Notes under the pieces: model-generated
Told to the model about the DNA's origin: nothing
Database searches by the model: none
The model's input: the letters and a program-made list of their open reading frames with translations, nothing else
In this document: in pieces, positions 57,656-64,000 of the stretch
How the letters are laid out: every line of letters starts with the position of its first letter
How positions within the stretch are numbered: position 1 is the first letter of the stretch
Program-made: the position numbers and the translations under genes
From: Litorivivens sp041625575
GTDB lineage: Bacteria > Pseudomonadota > Gammaproteobacteria > Pseudomonadales > Spongiibacteraceae
Assembly: GCA_041625575.1 (NCBI GenBank)
Contig: JBFJTG010000005.1
Coordinates: 5,113-69,112, forward strand
Length of the DNA: 64,000 nt
Direction: 5' to 3'

Positions 57656-59590
57656 TTATCGATTAAGCCTGTTTTCAATTAGCTCATCGACGACGCTGGG
57701 GTCGGCCAGTGTTGAGGTGTCACCGAGGGTGTCCAGTTCGTTAGCCGCCACCTTGCGCAGAATGCGCCGCATGATTTTACCCGAGCGGGTTTTAGGCAGC
57801 CCCGGCGCCCATTGTATGAGGTCGGGCTTGGCGATGGGCCCTATTTCCTGAACGCAGAGTTTGACCAGTTCCTGTTTCAGCTCGTCACTGGGCTGGTGGC
57901 CGCTAATCAGGGTCACATAGGCGTAGATGCCCTGACCCTTGATGTCATGGGGGTAACCAACGACTGCCGCCTCGGCAACGTCTTTGTGCAGCACCAAAGC
58001 GCTTTCGACTTCGGCGGTGCCCATTCGGTGGCCTGAGACATTGAGCACGTCGTCTACGCGGCCGGTTATCCAGTAGTAGCCGTCTTCGTCACGGCGGGCG
58101 CCGTCGCCGGTAAAATAGTAACCGGGGTATTGGCTGAAGTAGGTGTCGATCAGGCGCTGGTGATCGCCATAGACGGTTCGGATCTGTGAGGGCCAGGAGG
58201 CTTTGATAACGAGGTAGCCGGAACCGGCGCCGTCTATTTCATTGCCGTCCTGATCGAGTAGGGCAGGCTGTACGCCAAAGAAGGGTTTGGTAGCCGATCC
58301 GGGTTTGGTGGCAATAGCGCCGGGCAGCGGTGTTAACATCTGGCCGCCGGTTTCTGTTTGCCACCACGTGTCGACAATGGGGCAGCGTTCTTCACCCACT
58401 ACGCGGTGGTACCACTCCCAGGCTTCCGGGTTGATGGGTTCGCCCACAGTGCCCAGCAACTTGAGCGATTTGCGTGAAGTTTTGGTGACGAAGTCGTCAC
58501 CCGCTCCCATAAGTGCGCGAATAGCGGTTGGCGCGGTGTAGTAGATATTGATCTTGTGTTTGTCGATAACCTGCCAGTGGCGTGAAGCATCGGGGTAGGT
58601 GGGGATGCCCTCGAACATTACGCTGATTGCGCCATTAGCCAGCGGGCCGTAAACAATGTAGGTGTGACCGGTTACCCAGCCGACGTCGGCAGTGCACCAG
58701 TAAATGTCGCCTTCTTTATAGTCGAAAGTGAATTTGTGCGTCATGGCCGCTTGCAGCAGATAGCCTGCGGTGGTGTGCAGCACGCCTTTGGGTTTGCCGG
58801 TGGAACCTGAGGTATAAAGAATAAAGAGAGGGTCTTCGGAGTCCATGGGTTCGGGTGGGCAGTCGATTTCAGCGCCCGCTGTGGCTTCGTGGTACCAGAT
58901 GTCGCGGCCATTCTGCCAGTCGATCTTGCCAGCGGTGCGATTCACTACAAGGCAGGTGTCTATGGACGGGCAATGTTGTAGGGCCTTGTCGGCGTTAGCT
59001 TTTAGCGGAATCGTTTTGCCGCCGCGTACGCCTTCATCGGCAGTGATCAACATTTTGCATTCGGAGTCGTTGATGCGATCTTTTAGGGCTTCGGGGGAGA
59101 AGCCGCCAAACACGACAGAATGCACAGCACCAATGCGGGTGCAGGCCAGCATGGCGTAAGCGGCTTCGGGAATCATGGGCATGTAGATGCAGACCCTATC
59201 ACCCTTTTTGATGCCGCGGCTTTTCATAACATTGGCGAGGCGGCAAACGGCCTCGTGGAGTTGTTTGTAGCTGATGCTTTTATCGTCGCCGGGGTCGTCG
59301 CCTTCCCAAATAATGGCGGTTTGATCACCGCGAGTGGCGAGGTGGCGGTCGATGCAGTTATAGCTGACATTGAGTTTTCCACCCTCAAACCAGCGCGCTT
59401 CGCCTTTGGCGAGGTTGTATTCGCATACGTTTTGCCACTCTTTGTCCCAGCTTAAGAATTCTCGGGCCTGCTGTGCCCAGAAAACATCAGGCTCTTCTAC
59501 GGATTGCTTGTAAAGCGTTTCATAGCGTTCGGCATTGATATGGGCACTGGCGGCGAAAGCTGCGGGAACGGGGTAGGTTTTTACTGACAT
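57656..59590 (-). CDS. acs: Acetyl-CoA synthetase
   Basis: 644 aa (E. coli Acs 652). Activates acetate via acetyl-AMP to acetyl-CoA. The start at 59590 (MSVKTYPVPAAFAASAHIN) follows GGAC. AMP-binding signature LYTSGSTGKPKGVLHTT, core motif YYFTGDGARRDEDGYYWITGR, hinge NVSGHRMGTAEVESAL, and the acetylation-controlled lysine in KTRSGKIMRRILRK. It supplies acetyl-CoA to the glyoxylate shunt encoded in the same window. No actP or yjcH gene is adjacent. Confidence 0.97.
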   Translation of the reverse strand: MSVKTYPVPAAFAASAHINAERYETLYKQSVEEPDVFWAQQAREFLSWDKEWQNVCEYNLAKGEARWFEGGKLNVSYNCIDRHLATRGDQTAIIWEGDDPGDDKSISYKQLHEAVCRLANVMKSRGIKKGDRVCIYMPMIPEAAYAMLACTRIGAVHSVVFGGFSPEALKDRINDSECKMLITADEGVRGGKTIPLKANADKALQHCPSIDTCLVVNRTAGKIDWQNGRDIWYHEATAGAEIDCPPEPMDSEDPLFILYTSGSTGKPKGVLHTTAGYLLQAAMTHKFTFDYKEGDIYWCTADVGWVTGHTYIVYGPLANGAISVMFEGIPTYPDASRHWQVIDKHKINIYYTAPTAIRALMGAGDDFVTKTSRKSLKLLGTVGEPINPEAWEWYHRVVGEERCPIVDTWWQTETGGQMLTPLPGAIATKPGSATKPFFGVQPALLDQDGNEIDGAGSGYLVIKASWPSQIRTVYGDHQRLIDTYFSQYPGYYFTGDGARRDEDGYYWITGRVDDVLNVSGHRMGTAEVESALVLHKDVAEAAVVGYPHDIKGQGIYAYVTLISGHQPSDELKQELVKLCVQEIGPIAKPDLIQWAPGLPKTRSGKIMRRILRKVAANELDTLGDTSTLADPSVVDELIENRLNR

Positions 59591-59767
59591 TATGGCAGTC
59601 CTGTCTGGGTCGGTTTGCAAAAAAGCATTTACGGAGGATAGCGAGTATGAGCCACAAGTAGAAGGCTGGAATCGTCAATTTGGTCTAGTAATCAGGAGTC
59701 GCTTCGAAGTAGCTTCGGTGCGCGATGCTAATGCAGTGGTGCATGCTGAAAGCGTGTGAAGCTTAAA

Positions 59768-59789
59768 CTAAGCTGCGGCTGCAGCTTAG
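59768..59789 (-). terminator. Terminator hairpin of the CHI-TonB gene
   Basis: Perfect 9-bp stem CTAAGCTGC / GCAGCTTAG with a 4-nt loop, containing the stop codon of the gene. On the minus strand TTTAAGCTT follows, a weak U-rich end. Confidence 0.5.
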
Positions 59790-60943
59790 CTGGAAATCTG
59801 GAAGGTAAAGGGCAGGGTAAACTCTATTTGGTTGCCAAGAATGCCGTCCGGAATAGCGGGGAATGGAGCGGTTTTTTCGACGGCGGACTCCGCAGCGCTG
59901 TCGAGTGCCGAATAGCCTGAACTTTGGATAACTTTTGAGGACACCAGCCCGCCTTTACGGTCGATAATAACCTCTAGCAGAACCGTGCCTTCCTGGCCCA
60001 GTTTCAGTGCACGCTTGGGATAGCGAACATGCTGATAACTGGCCCGTACCATGGTAGAGCTATATTCGTTGATCAGTTCTTTACTGCGTGCGGCGGCTTT
60101 GGCCCGTGCTTCAGCTTCGGCCACAGCTTTGGCTATGGCTTCTTTGCGAGCTTTCTCTTGCTCCAGTTTTGCCAGACGCGCTTTTTCAGCCTCCGCCTCG
60201 GCTGCTTTGCGGGCTTTATCTTCAGCCACAGCTGCCTTTTCAACGGTTTTTGCGGGGGCAGGTTCTTCCGCACTGGCACTGGCACCGGCACTGGCCGTAG
60301 GGCGCGGCGTAGCGGCAGCGGCGACGCTGCTACCCCAGGATGACGTTTCTCTGATGCGAGTCTGCGAGGGGGCGCTAATATCGAAGCTCGTTAGTAGCGT
60401 CGCGCCGCGCTCACCGGTGGGCAGTTTCAACATGTCTTGCTTAAATCCGGAGGAGGGCGGGCGGGCGCCAATCCAGCAGGACATTAATAGATTGAAAAAT
60501 TCGGGGTCACTGGTTTTGTAGAGTGTTGTGCCGTTGATTTTTATTACGGTGCCTTCGTCAGGGACCAAATCAATGGTCATATGATCGCCTGCCTGCAGGT
60601 CGTCGTTAAGCATGGAGCCAAACGCGATGATGTTGTCTGACTGGGCACTCTGGGTGTCGGAATTGTTGTTTATCAGAATGAGTTGGTTCCATTGCTGGAC
60701 AAAGCGGCGCTTGCTCCAAGACTGGGCGACAACGCGTATATCCATGCGTTTGGGGCCGGGCATAAAGAAAGCGTCGTCCGGTGTCACCGCAGGTGAAGGC
60801 AGATACAGGCCGGCAATGTAGTATTCGGTGCGCAGTTGCTCATAAACGGCCAGCCCTCGCAGGGACATGCCGTCAAGCTCGGTTTGTGCTTGGGAGAGCT
60901 GCGCGAAGGAAACAAGCAGCAGAGCAGCGAAAAAACGATTCAT
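59786..60943 (-). CDS. Secreted fusion: chalcone-isomerase-like domain plus TonB C-terminal domain
   Basis: 385 aa. Signal peptide to about LSQAQ, with no other membrane segment. Residues about 22-170 match chalcone-isomerase-like proteins (LRGLAVYEQLRTEYYIAGLY, NDDLQAGDHMTIDLVPDEG, FFNLLMSCWIGARPPSSGFK). A long Ala/Lys/Glu helix (about 225-290) spans the middle. Residues about 300-385 are a TonB C-terminal domain (YPKRALKLGQEGTVLLEVIID, SAAESAVEKTAPFPAIPDGI). Ordinary TonB is anchored by an N-terminal helix and driven by ExbBD; this one is not, so energy transduction is doubtful. It could be a periplasmic scaffold or lipid-linked binding protein. Confidence 0.8.
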   Translation of the reverse strand: MNRFFAALLLVSFAQLSQAQTELDGMSLRGLAVYEQLRTEYYIAGLYLPSPAVTPDDAFFMPGPKRMDIRVVAQSWSKRRFVQQWNQLILINNNSDTQSAQSDNIIAFGSMLNDDLQAGDHMTIDLVPDEGTVIKINGTTLYKTSDPEFFNLLMSCWIGARPPSSGFKQDMLKLPTGERGATLLTSFDISAPSQTRIRETSSWGSSVAAAATPRPTASAGASASAEEPAPAKTVEKAAVAEDKARKAAEAEAEKARLAKLEQEKARKEAIAKAVAEAEARAKAAARSKELINEYSSTMVRASYQHVRYPKRALKLGQEGTVLLEVIIDRKGGLVSSKVIQSSGYSALDSAAESAVEKTAPFPAIPDGILGNQIEFTLPFTFQISS

Positions 60944-61239
60944 AAGCCTCTATACATCCGGTGCACGGCAAGTGAATTTCGGTTTATTTGAATTCTTTAG
61001 TACAACAAGGCAGTTCGCTGTCAGTAAAAGCGATGTCCGAGTGCTGAAATTTGCCCTACACGTAACTTTATTATTGTTACCATCCGCCTAATGTAAACGA
61101 ATGGAGTGAAAAGTCCAGTCACACTGGTTTCAGGAGTGTAACTTCCTGACTAGGCAGAGCGCATGCCCTAGATTAGTTCAATCTGCCATACTGATAAATC
61201 ATTGTCCATACTCTTGAATTTAATAAACTTTTTTGAATT
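60944..61239. other. Intergenic region upstream of the CHI-TonB gene
   Basis: About 300 bp; a 6-bp hairpin TCAGGA / TCCTGA and AT-rich words are seen, but no gene. Confidence 0.4.
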
Positions 61240-61512
61240 TCATCGAATGGAAAATCCGTCGAGCGCGCTTACTGCTGGCGCCTCGAGAACTTCGACCTGA
61301 TCAACGCGCGCGTGCCGGGGGCCGGCGACGATACCTGACTTCGCCGCGAGAACTTTTTCTGCAGGTCCGCAGAGTAGGATATCAACGCTGCCATCACTGC
61401 AGTTATGGGCCCAGCCGCTCAATTGATAAGTGAGCGCAATGCTGCGGGTGTGGGCGCGAAAGCCAACGCCCTGTACCCGGCCCCTGACCCGAAAGCGCTG
61501 GCAATCGCTCAT
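61240..61512 (-). CDS. acyP: Acylphosphatase
   Basis: 90 aa, the usual size. Hydrolyses acyl phosphates. The start at 61512 overlaps the TlpA-like gene stop (ATGA). Catalytic residues are both present: Arg19 in GRVQGVGFRAHT and Asn37 in GWAHNCSDGSV. Cytoplasmic. The cell role of bacterial acylphosphatase is not settled. Confidence 0.94.
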   Translation of the reverse strand: MSDCQRFRVRGRVQGVGFRAHTRSIALTYQLSGWAHNCSDGSVDILLCGPAEKVLAAKSGIVAGPRHARVDQVEVLEAPAVSALDGFSIR

Positions 61513-61979
61513 GTCTGCTCGGCGCCCTGTTGAATGGCGTTTGAAATCACGCGCCACAAGCCGTCAGCAGTTTGTGGCCCCAGTAGCAATTGGTGAAGGG
61601 AGCCATTGGGTCTAATGATCAGGGTTACGGGCAATACCTGCGGTCGCGCAATACCAAGGGCGGGTTGCGGATCCTTCTCAAGGACCGGGAATTTAATGCC
61701 AAGTTCATGGATAGCCGCGTCAAGTTTTGGGCCGCTGGCGCCGTCATAGTTCACGCCAAATACGCGCAGCACATCGGCGTGGCGCTCTGCCAGCGTATTG
61801 AGTTCGGGTATTTCTTCACGGCAGGGAGCACACCACACCGCCCAGTAGTTAATGACGGTCCAGTGCGCGCTCGCCGCGCCGGGCCCAAAACTCGCGGTGC
61901 GGTCGGCGCTTGGGATACCCTCGTGACCGCAAGCGCTCAAAAGTAGGGTTAATAGCAGGATATGGATTGTGCGTGTCAT
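61509..61979 (-). CDS. TlpA-like thioredoxin-fold lipoprotein
   Basis: 156 aa. Lipobox LLSAC (Cys17) and redox motif WCAPC (Cys50, Cys53) in WTVINYWAVWCAPCREEIPEL, with the cis-Pro in QVLPVTLII. A periplasm-facing TlpA/ResA-type protein that would reduce or pass on disulfides, for example in cytochrome c or copper-site maturation. Cotranscribed with acyP through a 4-bp overlap. Confidence 0.9.
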   Translation of the reverse strand: MTRTIHILLLTLLLSACGHEGIPSADRTASFGPGAASAHWTVINYWAVWCAPCREEIPELNTLAERHADVLRVFGVNYDGASGPKLDAAIHELGIKFPVLEKDPQPALGIARPQVLPVTLIIRPNGSLHQLLLGPQTADGLWRVISNAIQQGAEQT

Positions 61980-62140
61980 AGCGCTTGGAAAGTCTCTGGT
62001 CTGGGGCGGCGCGTGGTTGGCAGCTGTGCAAAGCGGCTACTTCTGTCGTCGCGCCTATTCGTTGGAAAAACACGCTGTGTATAATGCCGCTTTTGTTTTC
62101 GCTATCCAAGTATGGGTCCAGCATTCAACACGAGGTTCCG

Positions 62141-62491
62141 ATGAGTATTACTATTTACCACAACCCCCGCTGTTCAAAATCCCGGCAAACTCTCCAATTG
62201 ATTCAGGAGAAGGGGATTGAGCCGGAGCAGGTCTTGTATCTCGATACTCCGCCCACTGTTGCGGAGCTGGTCGCTCTTTTAAAGAAGCTCGGTCGCAGCC
62301 CAAGAGAGTTGCTGCGTACAGGAGAGGATGCCTATAAGGCGTTGTCACTGGCTGATAAGTCCTTGTCAGACTCTGTTCTACTCAAGGCGATGGTCGAAAA
62401 TCCCAAATTGATCGAGCGCCCTATCGTGGTAAAGGGTAATAAAGCTGTGCTTGGCAGGCCACCCGAGAATGTTCTGGAGCTCCTGGTGTGA
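62141..62491 (+). CDS. arsC: Arsenate reductase, ArsC/YfgD-type
   Basis: 116 aa; the start at 62141 has GAGG 5 nt upstream, and the 52 codons before it in frame are discarded. Active-site motif YHNPRCSKSRQTL (Cys11), and RPIVV and GRPPENVL blocks with the arginines of glutaredoxin-coupled ArsC. YfgD-like members outside ars operons may not reduce arsenate; the wrbA-DUF2069 context is the housekeeping one. Its stop overlaps the wrbA start by 4 bp. Confidence 0.92.
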   Translation: MSITIYHNPRCSKSRQTLQLIQEKGIEPEQVLYLDTPPTVAELVALLKKLGRSPRELLRTGEDAYKALSLADKSLSDSVLLKAMVENPKLIERPIVVKGNKAVLGRPPENVLELLV

Positions 62492-63090
62492 GTACTCCCG
62501 AACGGGGTGGCTATGTATTGGTGCTTTACTACAGCCGCTACGGTGCTTGTCGGACAATGGCGCAGCACATTGCCCGGGGCGTGGAGCAGGCCGGATTGGA
62601 GGCGCGGCTGCGCACGGTACCACCCGTATCTGCGGACTGTGAAGCGGTGTCACCGACCATTCCGGATGAAGGGCATCTCTATGCCAGTTTGGATGACTTG
62701 CGCGATTGCGCGGGTTTGGTCATGGGTAGCCCCACTCGCTTTGGCAATATGGCAGCGCCAATGAAGTATTTTCTGGATTCCAGCTCTGCGCTTTGGCTCA
62801 GTGGTGCGTTAATTGACAAGCCCGCTGCGGTGTTCACCTCAAGTAACAGTCCGCATGGCGGCCAAGAGAGTACGTTGTTGAGTATGATGATCCCCCTATT
62901 CCATCACGGCATGCTGCTGCTGGGCTTGCCCTATAGTCATCCAGAGTTGTCCTCGACCAAGGGCGGTGGCACGCCTTACGGCGCCTCGCATGTGGCGGGG
63001 AATAATCGAAATCCTGACAATGACGAGCTGCAGCTGTGCCGTGTTCTGGGTGAGCGCGTTGCTAGCATGGCGAAGAAGGTGATGGCATGA
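62488..63090 (+). CDS. wrbA: NAD(P)H:quinone oxidoreductase, WrbA
   Basis: 200 aa, GTG start. Flavodoxin-like fold: FMN phosphate loop YYSRYGACRTMAQHIARG, GSPTRFGNMAAPMKYFLD, and FTSSNSPHGGQESTLLSMM near the C-terminal flavin contact. Reduces quinones by two electrons in the cytoplasm, guarding against semiquinones. Middle gene of arsC-wrbA-DUF2069-sppA, with overlapping starts and stops on both sides. Confidence 0.95.
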   Translation: MSTPERGGYVLVLYYSRYGACRTMAQHIARGVEQAGLEARLRTVPPVSADCEAVSPTIPDEGHLYASLDDLRDCAGLVMGSPTRFGNMAAPMKYFLDSSSALWLSGALIDKPAAVFTSSNSPHGGQESTLLSMMIPLFHHGMLLLGLPYSHPELSSTKGGGTPYGASHVAGNNRNPDNDELQLCRVLGERVASMAKKVMA

Positions 63091-63524
63091 GCAGCGCAGT
63101 ACCGGCTTATACGGGCAAGGCACTGTGGGCCAGGCGGGTGCTTATGTTTAGCTTTTGGGCGCAGCTGCTCGTACTCACAATAACAACCTGGTGGCTGCAT
63201 CAGGAAGGACGCCAGCCCAGTCTGACTATCTGGATAATCCGGCTCTTGCCCCTGTTGTTTTTTATCCCCGGGGTCATGCGTAATAATTTACGTAGTCTCC
63301 AGTGGCTGTGTTTCGTCTGCCTTTTGTACTTTATGATGGCAGTCACCGAGGCAATGTCGCCATTTCGGCTGTGGATTAATTATGTCGAAGTTGCGCTATC
63401 GGTAATGGTATTTATATCGGCGATGATGACAATTCGCTGGTGTTCCCAGTGGCAAAATGCCCAATCGGCGTCGGCGAAATTCGGTGCCGGTCGCAGTGAC
63501 GAAAACTCCGGAGAGAATGGATGA
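63087..63524 (+). CDS. DUF2069 integral membrane protein
   Basis: 145 aa with about four membrane segments (residues 18-37, 46-60, 70-86, 97-112) and a polar C-terminal tail. The block LPLLFFIPGVMRNNLRSLQWLCFVCLLY fits DUF2069. Function unknown; the gene is regularly beside wrbA and arsC in gammaproteobacteria. Its stop overlaps the start of sppA (ATGA). Confidence 0.88.
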   Translation: MSSAVPAYTGKALWARRVLMFSFWAQLLVLTITTWWLHQEGRQPSLTIWIIRLLPLLFFIPGVMRNNLRSLQWLCFVCLLYFMMAVTEAMSPFRLWINYVEVALSVMVFISAMMTIRWCSQWQNAQSASAKFGAGRSDENSGENG

Positions 63525-64000
63525 GCAAGGCAAACGGTAAAAGAGGATTCTGGGGGAGCCTTGGCGCGTTTCTCGACGGCACGCGGCGCTTTCTGGTGAA
63601 CTCAGTATTTCTGCTTCTATTGGTGGCGCTGGGATTCGCGTTATTTGCCAAAGGTCCGCAATTACCGGAAAAATTTGCCCTCGATCTGCACCTTAGCGGT
63701 TTGGTGGTTGATCAGCTAAGTCCAGCTGACCCCTTGGCGCAATTGATCGACGGTGAGGCGGTTGCCGAAACTCGTCTCAGTGATTTGATCAAGGCTATTG
63801 ATCGCGGTGCCGGGGATGATCGGGTGGCGCTGCTGCTTTTGTCGCTAGAGGATTTAGGCCATATCGGCATGAGCAAGGCTTCAGAGCTGGCTTCAGCCAT
63901 CGAGCGTTTTAAAACCAGCGGCAAGTCGGTGATCGCTACGTCTAATGCCTATGATCAGGATAGTTATCTTGTTGCCAGTCAGGCTGACGAGATTTATCTG
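63521..64000 (+). CDS. sppA: Signal peptide peptidase SppA (3'-truncated by window edge)
   Basis: 160 codons visible, running off the right end. The N-terminus (MSKANGKRGFWGSLGAFLDG) precedes one membrane anchor (NSVFLLLLVALGFALF, about residues 30-47). The start of the first protease domain follows: FALDLHLSGLVVDQLSP, RLSDLIKAIDRGAGDDRVALLLLSLEDL and AIERFKTSGKSVIATSNAYDQDSYLVASQADEIYL. These match the E. coli protease IV N-terminal half in order. The catalytic Lys and Ser lie beyond the window. It degrades cleaved signal peptides in the inner membrane. Confidence 0.9.
   Translation, partial: MSKANGKRGFWGSLGAFLDGTRRFLVNSVFLLLLVALGFALFAKGPQLPEKFALDLHLSGLVVDQLSPADPLAQLIDGEAVAETRLSDLIKAIDRGAGDDRVALLLLSLEDLGHIGMSKASELASAIERFKTSGKSVIATSNAYDQDSYLVASQADEIYL

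Overview
The window looks like chromosomal DNA of a free-living, probably marine, heterotrophic gammaproteobacterium. The evidence is an aceE/aceF pyruvate dehydrogenase of the homodimeric-E1 type, AceK, malate synthase G, the large (about 530 aa) isocitrate lyase, DeaD/CsdA, SlyD, BepA, a WrbA-ArsC-DUF2069-SppA block, and several DUF families common in Spongiibacteraceae/Cellvibrionales-like bacteria (DUF2789, DUF3604, DUF1800/DUF1501). The family-level placement is an inference. GC content looks moderate by eye and was not computed. No phage, integrase, transposase, rRNA, tRNA or CRISPR was recognised.

Layout. 1-4.8 kb: 3' part of aconitase A converging on the cold-shock helicase deaD. 4.8-14.4 kb: a mixed set of small enzymes and envelope proteins (DUF411 lipoprotein, DUF3604 lipoprotein, thioesterase, VOC protein, methyltransferase, alpha/beta hydrolase, iron-type alcohol dehydrogenase, a small outer-membrane barrel). 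14.6-18.7 kb: a TonB-dependent receptor and an M23 peptidase/bactofilin pair. 18.7-19.0 kb: a gene-free stretch with a perfect Crp-type site, a long hairpin and a rho-independent terminator, which together suggest an unannotated small RNA. 19.0-26.0 kb: sterol-desaturase-type hydroxylase, thioesterase, MarC, PPOX protein, then a secreted DUF1800-DUF1501 pair. 26.1-33.1 kb: nadA, bepA, a TusA-like protein, a PerM-type transporter and a pitrilysin-like lipoprotein.

33.1-46.8 kb is the metabolic core. It holds aceE-aceF, then aceK convergent with it across a REP pair, an rraA-LLM oxidoreductase pair, isocitrate lyase divergent from malate synthase G, and a LysR regulator after the latter. With acnA at the left edge and acs at 57.7 kb, the window carries most of the machinery for growth on acetate or fatty acids: acetate activation, the glyoxylate shunt, and the isocitrate dehydrogenase kinase that forces carbon through it. 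Only the ICL/MSG pair shares a control region.

47.4-51.7 kb: slyD, then an apparent glucosylglycerate operon (phosphatase, glucosyl-3-phosphoglycerate synthase, GH13_18 phosphorylase), that is, synthesis and phosphorolytic recovery of a compatible solute in one transcript. 51.8-53.7 kb: a thioesterase and a Baeyer-Villiger-type flavin monooxygenase. 53.7-57.6 kb is a looser, gene-poor stretch with small unknown proteins. 57.6-64.0 kb: acs, an unusual secreted protein joining a chalcone-isomerase-like domain to a TonB C-terminal domain, a TlpA-like/acylphosphatase pair, and the arsC-wrbA-DUF2069-sppA operon that runs off the right edge.

Three related REP-type inverted-repeat pairs lie at 27.2, 37.9 and 39.8 kb. 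Many ends of transcription units are marked by clear hairpins. All functional calls rest on reading the translated sequences; no database search was run.
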